Below, piece by piece: positions 24,300 to 30,849 of a stretch of 64,000 nucleotides of DNA. The translations under genes were made by a program, and so were the position numbers. Location: assembly GCA_964636405.1 (NCBI GenBank), contig CAZWSI010000004.1, positions 1 to 64,000 on the forward strand, read 5' to 3'. The notes under the pieces were generated by a model. It saw only the letters and a program-made list of their open reading frames with translations, searched no databases and was not told where the DNA came from. Each line of letters opens with the position of its first letter. Position 1 is the stretch's first letter. Source of the DNA: CAZKGE01 sp964636405. GTDB taxonomy: Bacteria; Bacillota; Clostridia; Christensenellales; CAG-138.

Positions 24300-24616
24300 T
24301 GCGCCGGCTCCTCCTTGGCATGAATGCCCTGCTGGGTGCGCACCACCATGCCGGGGCGCGCAAGCGTGACGCAGGTTTTAACATTGGGCCGTCCGTCGAC
24401 CTCCATGATGCAGTCGGTGCACTGACCGATGCCGCAGAAGATGCCGCGCGGCTCGTGAAACTTTTCCGTATGACGAAAGGTGCGCACGCCGTGCGCAAGG
24501 AGGGTGGCTGCGATCGTTTCGCCCTCCCGCGCCATGAGCGCGCGCCCATCGAAATAAATGGGGAATTCCTTTGCCTCCTCAAGCGTGAGGATGGGATGCT
24601 GTTCGACTCTTTGCAC
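24296..24616 (-). CDS. 2Fe-2S binding protein, HcnA / sarcosine-oxidase-alpha N-terminal-like
   Basis: 106 residues with the plant-type 2Fe-2S pattern CGIGQCTDCIMEVDGRPNVKTC (about 61-82): CxxxxCxxC, then a last Cys after 11 residues. It contains FDGRALMAREGETIAATLLAHGVRTFR, typical of the HcnA/SoxA N-terminal domain. It forms the first subunit of the HcnABC-type dehydrogenase encoded in this operon and overlaps the HcnB-like start by four bases. Electrons would run from the oxidising FAD subunit through this cluster and the BFD-like protein to an unknown acceptor. Confidence 0.9.
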   Translation of the reverse strand: MQRVEQHPILTLEEAKEFPIYFDGRALMAREGETIAATLLAHGVRTFRHTEKFHEPRGIFCGIGQCTDCIMEVDGRPNVKTCVTLARPGMVVRTQQGIHAKEEPAQ

Positions 24617-24652
24617 GTTACTTGTCCCTCGTTATGTAATGGTCGTCAGATT

Positions 24653-24686
24653 GCGCCGGCGCGGCGCGAAGGGGCCGCGCCGGCGC
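24653..24686 (-). repeat. Very stable 13-bp intercistronic hairpin
   Basis: A perfect inverted repeat GCGCCGGCGCGGC / GCCGCGCCGGCGC with an eight-base loop sits in the 102-base gap between the ECF S-component gene and the HcnA-like gene. No T-run follows on the minus strand, so an mRNA-processing or stability role is more likely than termination. It could separate expression of the transporter and enzyme halves. Confidence 0.6.
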
Positions 24687-24718
24687 GTGTTATGGAAGCA
24701 GTGCGGGAAGGGGACCGC

Positions 24719-25525
24719 TTACTGCTCCGTGGATGCGGTTTCCTTGACTTCCTCGGCGGCTTGCTCAAGCACAGGCTCGTCGGGGAGATCCTCCTCGGTT
24801 TCGGGGGCCTGCGGGCCTACAAAGATGCCGATCTTGGGCAGGCCCAGCAGCAGCGGCGTGCCTACGATGGTAGCGGCCAGAGAGAACATGGTGCGCTCAA
24901 CCGGGGAAACCGGCGTGAGCAGGCGCCAGGTGATGGCCGGCGTGCCAAAGAGGTGCAGCGTTGCATAGTTGGCCAGCGACGCGGAAACGACCAGGCCGCC
25001 CACGCCGCAGAAGAAGATCGAAATGGCCTTGAGCAGCACGTTCTTGCCCAGGAAGGCCTTTTTGGCGAGCAGGTTGCCGCCAATGTTGCAGAGCAGACCA
25101 TAGCCGTAGAAAACCCACGCGAAGATCATGGACTTCTGGCCAATGGGGTGGGTTGTCCAGAGCACAAAGCCCAGCACTGCCATCGGAATGGAGATGTACC
25201 ACTTGCCGCGGCTGATGCAGCCCGCGACAAACGCGGTGCAGGTGCCGATCAGCCATGTCGCCATGCCCAGCCATGCGCCGGAGGGAGCGATCAAAAAGCC
25301 GATGAACTGGCCGATTGCCGCGCACAGCGCGCCCGGGATGGGGCCGAAAAAGATGCCGGCCAGCGGGAGCAGCATGGTGCTGACGGACATGGTGCCGCCG
25401 GTGCCTACCAGCGTGACGGCGGGAAGCAGGTGGGCGGCCGCAATGAGCGCTGCCCAGACGGAAATGACCGCAGGATGGACATTCCCAAACAACTTGAACT
25501 TTTTCTTAGTCTTGACCTGTTCCAT
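24719..25525 (-). CDS. ECF transporter S component (substrate-specific membrane subunit)
   Basis: 268 residues, with about six hydrophobic segments between about 17 and 210. It shows ECF S-component-like features such as GGTMSVSTMLLPLAGIFFGPIPGALCAAIGQFIG (about 43-75), and ends in a charged acidic tail (about 228-268). S components capture a vitamin-like small molecule at nanomolar levels. The T, A and A' genes lie directly upstream in the same operon, so this is a dedicated (group I) ECF importer. The ligand is not recognisable to me. It starts with a GGAGG site six bases before the ATG. Confidence 0.85.
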   Translation of the reverse strand: MEQVKTKKKFKLFGNVHPAVISVWAALIAAAHLLPAVTLVGTGGTMSVSTMLLPLAGIFFGPIPGALCAAIGQFIGFLIAPSGAWLGMATWLIGTCTAFVAGCISRGKWYISIPMAVLGFVLWTTHPIGQKSMIFAWVFYGYGLLCNIGGNLLAKKAFLGKNVLLKAISIFFCGVGGLVVSASLANYATLHLFGTPAITWRLLTPVSPVERTMFSLAATIVGTPLLLGLPKIGIFVGPQAPETEEDLPDEPVLEQAAEEVKETASTEQ

Positions 25526-25611
25526 GTGTTACCTCCTCATGTTTTCATCATTGGGTTTCGTTATTATAACACGGCTTGGGCGCTTATGCCTATACCGTGC
25601 TGCCGCTTGGG

Positions 25612-26568
25612 TCAGGCGTTTTCATTCCTTTGGAGCTTAAGCAGCGCGGCGGACAGCTCCTCCACGCTCAGCATGGTGTCGTTGAGCGGAATAAACTCCG
25701 AAAGCATTTTGCCAAACTGCGTGATCTGCGGAGGCTTGATGTTGGTCAGCGCCAGCGTTTCCGGGTGCGAGAACACCTCGTGGGAGAGGTTGTCCATCAG
25801 AATCTGCTTGCGCGACATCACGATGGTGCGCTCCGAAAACTCGGTCACCAGCGGCATGTGGTGGGTCACGAACACCACCGTGCGGCCCTGCGCGTGCAGC
25901 GCCTTGGCAATGTTCATAATCTGGTAGCAGCCCACGTAATCCTGGCCGCTGGTCGGCTCGTCGAGGATGATGATGCCCGGGTTCATCGCGATAACCGACG
26001 CGATAACCACCTTGGCGCGGTCGCCCTTGGAGAGCGCGGGCGGGAATTCCTCCTCCATGCCGGAAAGGCCCACGGCCGCCAGCGTATCGGATACGCGCTG
26101 CTTGATTTCCGCTTCGGTGAAGCGCGCGTCGGGATGCGGCTCGCCCTTCTTGCGCTTTTTGCGCTTTTTCTCGCGCAGCGCAAGCTCCGCCGGCGTGGCC
26201 TTCGCGTCGCGCGCAGCCAGCTCCTCCTCGGTGAGGCGGGCGTTGCGCAGGCCGTAGGCGATCTCCTCGTATACCGTGTCGGCAAAAAGCTGCCGGTCCG
26301 GGTTTTGCAGCACGAAGCCGATCTCCCGGGAAATACGCGCCACGGACATTTCCCGCGTATCCTTGCCGTTGATCTCGATTTTGCCCTCGGTGGGCTTGAG
26401 CAGGCCCGTAATGTTCTTCAGCAGCGTGGATTTGCCCGCGCCGTTCTGCCCGATGATGGACACGAACTCGTTTTCGCGGATTTCAAAGCTCACGTCCTCC
26501 AGTGCGGACGAGCCGTTTTTGTACGTGTAGCTTACATGATCGATTTTGAGAACGACGTTGTCCTTCAT
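25612..26568 (-). CDS. ECF transporter ATPase, A' subunit
   Basis: 318 residues of an ABC ATPase. It contains Walker A GQNGAGKSTLLKNITG (about 39-54), the Q-loop FVLQNPDRQLFADTVYEEIAYG, Walker B GIIILDEPTSGQD (about 186-198) and the switch VTHHMPLV. Two oddities are present. The ABC signature reads LSKGDRAKV instead of LSGGQ. A strongly basic insert rich in Lys and Arg (about 121-143) precedes it. One ATP site of the heterodimer may therefore be altered. The start at 26568 (MKDNVVLKID) overlaps the A gene's stop as ATGA. Confidence 0.93.
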   Translation of the reverse strand: MKDNVVLKIDHVSYTYKNGSSALEDVSFEIRENEFVSIIGQNGAGKSTLLKNITGLLKPTEGKIEINGKDTREMSVARISREIGFVLQNPDRQLFADTVYEEIAYGLRNARLTEEELAARDAKATPAELALREKKRKKRKKGEPHPDARFTEAEIKQRVSDTLAAVGLSGMEEEFPPALSKGDRAKVVIASVIAMNPGIIILDEPTSGQDYVGCYQIMNIAKALHAQGRTVVFVTHHMPLVTEFSERTIVMSRKQILMDNLSHEVFSHPETLALTNIKPPQITQFGKMLSEFIPLNDTMLSVEELSAALLKLQRNENA

Positions 26569-27431
26569 ACCCGCACCCCCTTGTACCATTTGTCAATGCC
26601 GGCCTTGGCCTCGTTCATCATGATGGGGCGGCAGCCGATCTCCTCGTCCGCCTCGCGGAGCTGGTTGGCAAGCTCCGACACCTGCGGGGGACGGATATTG
26701 CAGCTCTTCATGAGCGCTTCGTTGTTAAAGATCACGTCGGGCGTATCGAAGGCGACCATCGCGCCGTCCTTGAGCACGAGCACCTTGTCGGCAAACTCGG
26801 CGATTTCCTCGCTCTTGTGCGTCGCAATGAGCACCGTCATGTGCTCCTTTTCGCGCAGCTCGCGGATGACCTCAAACACGTCGCGCGTGCCGACGGGGTC
26901 AAGCTGGCTGGTCGGCTCGTCGAGCACGAGCACGGAGGGATTCATGGCGAGGTTTGTCGCGATGGCGAGGCGCTGCTTCTGGCCGCCGGAAAGCGCGGTG
27001 GGCTCACGGTCGATATACTCGGAAAGGCCCACGATGTTGAGCGCCCAGTCGATGCGGCGGTTGATCTCCTCGGGCGGGATGTTCAAATTCTCCGCGCCGA
27101 AGGCGACCTCGTTGCGCACGGACATGGTAAAAAGCTGCGATTCGGGATCGTCGATGACGAGGCCCACCTTGTCGGAAAGATCCGACACCTCGCAGTTTTG
27201 CGTGTCGATGCCGAACACCGTTACCTTGCCCTTGAGCAGGCCGTGGTGATAATTGGGCACGGTGGAGTTAAAGCACTGGCACAGCGTGGTCTTGCCCGCG
27301 CCGTTTTGCCCCATGATGGCGATAAACTCGCCCTTGTGCACCTCGAAGTTCAGGTTCTTAAGCACCCACTTCTTGGCCTTGGGGTAGTGATAGGATACGT
27401 TTTCCAGCTTGATAATGGTTTCTTCGTTCAT
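26565..27431 (-). CDS. ECF transporter ATPase, A subunit
   Basis: 288 residues. Walker A is GQNGAGKTTLCQCF (about 42-55), the Q-loop LVIDDPESQLFTMSVRNEVAFG, an intact signature ALSGGQKQRLAIATNLA and Walker B SVLVLDEPTSQLDP (about 164-177), with the switch His in IATHKSEEI. It pairs with A' to power the ECF importer. The start MNEETIIKLENVSYHY at 27431 is chosen for its GGAGG site; the longer open frame runs into the T-component gene. It is 14 bases after that gene. Confidence 0.95.
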   Translation of the reverse strand: MNEETIIKLENVSYHYPKAKKWVLKNLNFEVHKGEFIAIMGQNGAGKTTLCQCFNSTVPNYHHGLLKGKVTVFGIDTQNCEVSDLSDKVGLVIDDPESQLFTMSVRNEVAFGAENLNIPPEEINRRIDWALNIVGLSEYIDREPTALSGGQKQRLAIATNLAMNPSVLVLDEPTSQLDPVGTRDVFEVIRELREKEHMTVLIATHKSEEIAEFADKVLVLKDGAMVAFDTPDVIFNNEALMKSCNIRPPQVSELANQLREADEEIGCRPIMMNEAKAGIDKWYKGVRV

Positions 27432-27445
27432 CTTTATCGCCTCCC

Positions 27446-28285
27446 TCAGGTCAACAGCGTGGCGGGTACAAAGCAATTGAGCACGATCAGCCCCACGGCG
27501 ATAAGAAGCCCGCCCGCAAGATAGATCCAGTCGGCGCGCTTCATTTCGAGCGTGTCGATCCAGGTGCGCTCCTTCTGGCAGCCGAACGCGCGGGTGTCCA
27601 TGGCCACGCCCATCTGCTGCGCGCGGCGCATGGCGCCAATGACGAGCGGCACAACGAGCGCCGGATAGGCCTTGACCTTTTCCCAGGTCTTGCCTTCCTC
27701 AAACACGGTCATGCCGCGCATCTTCTGCGCGTCCATGATCACGCGGATCTCGTCCTGGAAGGTCGGCACCGTGTTCATGGCCGTGGTGGCCATGTAGGCG
27801 ATTTTATAAGGGAGGCCCAGCTTCACCATGCCCAGCGAAAACAGGCTCATGGAGGTGGTCTTTACGACCATGGGCATGAGGATGATCAGCGCCATAAAAC
27901 GGAAGGTGAGCAGAATGCCGAATTCGAGGCCCTCCACCTTCATGCCCAGACCGCCCACGACGGGCACGTCAGAGGGGATTACGAGCCCCCCAAAGCCCGG
28001 GATAATGCGGGAGAGCATCCAGGTATCGCCCTCGTAAAACACCGTTTGCAGCAGGACGATGAAGCCCATGACGCCCAGCACGACCTTGCCGAACTTGATG
28101 ATATCGTCCCAGGGCAGTTTGGCGCGGTTCCAGAAAAAGGCGAAAAGCAGAACCATGCCGACGTCGAGGATGATGTTCTTGATGATAAACACGACCACCG
28201 AGAACACCAGCAGGAGAATGATCTTGACGCGGGGGTCCATTTTGTGGAGATACGTTTCCCCCGGCTGAAAGTCGATGATGCCCAT
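27446..28285 (-). CDS. ECF transporter T component (energy-coupling transmembrane subunit)
   Basis: 279 residues with about five membrane helices and the T-component start FQPGETYLHKMDPRVKIILLLVFSVVVF. The cytoplasmic coupling motif is visible as an Ala-Arg-Gly-type helix: IRVIMDAQKMRGMTVFE (about 181-197), then VPLVIGAMRRAQQMGVAMDTRAFG (about 214-237), which contact the two ATPases. It bridges the S component and the ATP-hydrolysing subunits. It follows the HcnC-like gene by 19 bases and precedes the A gene by 14. Confidence 0.92.
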   Translation of the reverse strand: MGIIDFQPGETYLHKMDPRVKIILLLVFSVVVFIIKNIILDVGMVLLFAFFWNRAKLPWDDIIKFGKVVLGVMGFIVLLQTVFYEGDTWMLSRIIPGFGGLVIPSDVPVVGGLGMKVEGLEFGILLTFRFMALIILMPMVVKTTSMSLFSLGMVKLGLPYKIAYMATTAMNTVPTFQDEIRVIMDAQKMRGMTVFEEGKTWEKVKAYPALVVPLVIGAMRRAQQMGVAMDTRAFGCQKERTWIDTLEMKRADWIYLAGGLLIAVGLIVLNCFVPATLLT

Positions 28286-28304
28286 TGCGCTTTGTTAGCC
28301 TCCC

Positions 28305-29429
28305 TTAAATTTTTCGATCAGGCGAAAAGCGTCCGTTTCCGAGGACCGTGCCCTCCGAAAGCGCGGCCGCCACCGCCCGTCCAATCATGGGCGCGGTTGT
28401 AAACGCCCCCTTGAAACCCGCCGCGACAAGATAATTGGGAACTTGCGCGGCGAAGCCGAAGACCGGCAGCCCGTCCCTTGTAAAGGGCGTTACGCCGGCC
28501 CATGCCCGCACGATCTCAAGCGTTTCGAGGGAAGGGAAAATACTCAGAAAACGCCTGGACGTGAGGCAAAAGCCCTGAACGGAGATATCCCGGTCTTCCA
28601 GCGGCGCTTCCTCCGTAGCCTGCGCGATGATCACGCTTCCGCAGCGGGACTGCACGGCGGCGAGCCCAATGCGGCGCTTGACATGCGCGAGCCGGCTTTT
28701 TAGGAGGAACCCGCCGCCCACCACCGGGCCGCGAAGCACCGGGGGAACCGGCTGGGACACGAACGCCGTGCCCCTGTGGTATTCGATGGGGCAGGGAAGC
28801 CCCAGCAGCGCGGAGACCGACCCGGCCCACGCGCCCGCGGCGTTGACCACCGTGTCCGCGGGAAAATCGCCCCTGTCGGTGCAAACGGCGGTAATGCGGC
28901 CGTTTGCGCGGGTAAAGCCCGTAACCGCCGTGTGCGGGTAAAGCGCCGCGCCGTGCGCGCGCGCCAGATCGAAGAAAGCGAGCGTGGTCTTGAGGGGATT
29001 GATGCGGCCCTCGCCCGGGCAGTGGGCAACGGCCAGCGCGGCCCGGGGGTCAATGTTGGGCTCCGCGCGCTTCATGTCCTCGCCAAAGAGGAACGCCACC
29101 TCCACGCCCGCGGGGGCCAGCTTTTCCGCCATTTCCCGCGCGGCCGCGAGCTGCTCCTCGTCCTGCAAAACAGCCACGCCGCCCGTGTTTTCATACTCAA
29201 AGTCGGTCGTGCCCTGCATTTGCGCATATACGCGGAGGGATTCGACGGCCAGCCCGGCGTGCCAGGGCTCCTCGCGGTCGAGCAGGGAAATCTGCCCCAA
29301 ATTGGAGCCCGACGCCCCGCTGCAAAGCTCGCCCTTTTCCAAAACGGTCACAGCGTGCCCCGCCTTGGCCAGATAGTACGCGGACGCGGCTCCGATTACG
29401 CCGCCGCCGATGATGACAATTTGCTTCAT
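28305..29429 (-). CDS. FAD-dependent amino-acid/amine oxidoreductase, HcnC / DadA-like
   Basis: 374 residues. The N-terminal FAD fold IVIIGGGVIGAASAYYLAKAG is followed by the D-amino-acid-oxidase-family signature LEKGELCSGASGSNLGQIS, and the C-terminal closing segment GLPVFGFAAQVPNYLVAAGFKGAFTTAP. Relatives oxidise the C-N bond of glycine, sarcosine, D-proline or opines. With the HcnA-, HcnB- and BFD-like proteins of the same operon it would form a four-part membrane-independent dehydrogenase, yet its gene is separated from theirs by the transporter genes. The start at ATG 29429 is preferred over a TTG at 29438. Confidence 0.9.
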   Translation of the reverse strand: MKQIVIIGGGVIGAASAYYLAKAGHAVTVLEKGELCSGASGSNLGQISLLDREEPWHAGLAVESLRVYAQMQGTTDFEYENTGGVAVLQDEEQLAAAREMAEKLAPAGVEVAFLFGEDMKRAEPNIDPRAALAVAHCPGEGRINPLKTTLAFFDLARAHGAALYPHTAVTGFTRANGRITAVCTDRGDFPADTVVNAAGAWAGSVSALLGLPCPIEYHRGTAFVSQPVPPVLRGPVVGGGFLLKSRLAHVKRRIGLAAVQSRCGSVIIAQATEEAPLEDRDISVQGFCLTSRRFLSIFPSLETLEIVRAWAGVTPFTRDGLPVFGFAAQVPNYLVAAGFKGAFTTAPMIGRAVAAALSEGTVLGNGRFSPDRKI

Positions 29430-29506
29430 GCGCCTCAACCCGGAATCCTAAAAATTCTGCTTGCGTCTTGCGCCCGACCCGGCGCGGAGCGGTGCTTTGC
29501 AAAAGC

Positions 29507-29533
29507 GGCCGCGGGCGGCGAACGCCCACGGCC
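29507..29533 (-). terminator. Hairpin with weak T-run after the Mch-like gene (possible attenuator)
   Basis: On the minus strand GGCCGTGGGC and GCCCGCGGCC pair around a short loop, then GCTTTTG follows. It sits in the 106-base gap after the first gene of the operon, so it may reduce, not stop, read-through into the rest. Confidence 0.45.
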
Positions 29534-29544
29534 GTATGCTTACT

Positions 29545-30507
29545 TTAATGAAAGAAGGACTTTTCGAGCAGATCCTCGCGGAGCACGCCCGCGCGGAAGG
29601 TGTGGCCCGTGGCGATGTTGGTGATTTCGTAGCGGGCGATGGTATGGATGTCCTTGTCCACAATGTAGAAATCGCGCTTGCCTTCCTCGAAGATATCGAT
29701 GAACTCCTCGCCAAAGCGACGGGACGCGTTGAAGGGCAGCAGCTCGATGACCTGCTCCACCTCGGAATCCGTGCAGTCCACGAGGTAACGCACGGACGCG
29801 CCGTACAGCAGGGCGGTGTTCACGCGATCCATGGCGCGCAGCTCGTCGCGGATGGGCGGCGCGATGGGGCAGGTGCCCATGCCGCTGATGATCTTTTTCG
29901 TGTCGAAGCCCTTGCGCGTGATGCGCCAGCCTGTGGCCTCGACCGTGCGGGAGCACACCTGAATGGAGCCCACGAGGCTCCCGGAGCGGGCCGCGAGGAT
30001 GTAGACGTTCTCGGGGCGGATGTGGCACTGCTCGGCGATTTCCTCGGCCATGGCCTCATCGGGAAGCTCCACCGTCTGCGCGCCGAACACGGCCTCGTGG
30101 TGCACGTCCTGATAATCCCAGCTCTGGGAGAAAATGTCGTTGCGGGCGATGGCGCGCGCCGGGCCCGAGCCGATGGGGTTGATCCAGCCGTCCAGATTCT
30201 TGCCCTTCATTTTCCAGCCCGAAAACTGGGTGGAGAGGGTGGCGGTAAGCGGATCGTCGATATACACGTCGATGGAGGGCAGGTTGATGTTTCCGCAGGT
30301 AAAATTGCCGAATTCCACATGGCCCATGCCCGCGATGGTGGCCAGCACGAAAAGCTTGCCGGCCTGATATCCGCCGGGCATGTTGATGCCCATGTCCACC
30401 ACGGTCGCGCCGTTTTGGAGCTGGTGCACCTTGCAGTTGAGCTTTTCCGCGTTGGGCAGAATCTGTTCCTTCACGATTTTGGCGGCTGCCTGATTGACAC
30501 TGAACAT
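29545..30507 (-). CDS. mch: Methenyltetrahydromethanopterin cyclohydrolase (Mch) family protein
   Basis: In methanogens and some methylotrophs Mch hydrolyses methenyl-tetrahydromethanopterin to the formyl form. This 320-residue protein is collinear with archaeal Mch from memory: MFSVNQAAAKIV (start), QNGATVVDMGINMPGGYQAG (about 31-50), INPIGSGPARAIAR (about 109-122), VELPDEAMAEEIAEQC, RPENVYILAARSGSLVGSIQV (about 163-183), GTCPIAPPIRDE (about 208-219), NTALLYGASVRYLVD and FEEGKRDFYIVDKD near the end. It is full length and not degraded. No other methanopterin-pathway gene is in the window. First gene of the 18-gene operon, about 100 bases from its promoter. It may act on a folate or other substrate in this host (inference). 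Confidence 0.85.
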   Translation of the reverse strand: MFSVNQAAAKIVKEQILPNAEKLNCKVHQLQNGATVVDMGINMPGGYQAGKLFVLATIAGMGHVEFGNFTCGNINLPSIDVYIDDPLTATLSTQFSGWKMKGKNLDGWINPIGSGPARAIARNDIFSQSWDYQDVHHEAVFGAQTVELPDEAMAEEIAEQCHIRPENVYILAARSGSLVGSIQVCSRTVEATGWRITRKGFDTKKIISGMGTCPIAPPIRDELRAMDRVNTALLYGASVRYLVDCTDSEVEQVIELLPFNASRRFGEEFIDIFEEGKRDFYIVDKDIHTIARYEITNIATGHTFRAGVLREDLLEKSFFH

Positions 30508-30612
30508 AAGTTAGATAAATCCCCCTTCTGATGTAGAGATAGAGTAACGGCCCGAATGGCCGGACGGAAAGATTTAGCTTATTGGTCTGACTTATATATT
30601 GAACTTACAATG

Positions 30613-30642
30613 ATTATAATCCACGCATCCGGCATTTGTAAA
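30613..30642 (-). promoter_or_regulatory. Promoter of the 18-gene Mch-ECF-UbiX operon
   Basis: On the minus strand TTTACA (30642-30637), an 18-base spacer and a perfect TATAAT (30618-30613). Transcription would start near 30605, giving a leader of about 100 bases before the Mch-like gene. Confidence 0.6.
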
Positions 30643-30694
30643 CAACAAATTACACTTTTTTTTGCTTCGTGACGCAAAGCGCGGAAAAAAACCG

Positions 30695-30723
30695 TTGCAT
30701 GGCGCACAAATATGCGGTAAAAT
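30695..30723 (+). promoter_or_regulatory. Promoter of the duplicated-domain lipoprotein gene
   Basis: TTGCAT (30695-30700), 17 bases, TAAAAT (30718-30723). This leaves a leader of about 120 bases. A second TATAAT at about 30792 lacks a matching -35 box. Confidence 0.5.
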
Positions 30724-30849
30724 AATCTTACACATTTTATATGTAATCTTACCTAAAGGTTGTACAAGGACTTCGGGATAATTACAAACGGATATAATCG
30801 GCTGGCGACGGCCGCGTTATATAAACAAACATTCTAGGAGGAAAGACGA

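Larger units (their letters stand above)
30508..30849. promoter_or_regulatory. 342-base divergent regulatory region (Mch operon / lipoprotein gene)
   Basis: AT-rich and gene-free. It holds a promoter for each direction (30613-30642 minus, 30695-30723 plus), a small leader hairpin at 30548-30562 (CGGCC/GGCCG) on the operon side, and a GTCTGAC pseudo-palindrome at about 30586-30592 just downstream of the minus-strand start. This is a plausible place for the operon's GntR regulator to bind. Confidence 0.6.

Noticed and set aside
22921..24616. Hydrogen cyanide synthase
   Set aside because: The subunits resemble HcnA, HcnB and HcnC, but the same families include opine, proline and sarcosine oxidoreductases; an anaerobe's ECF-linked operon gives no reason to expect cyanide production.
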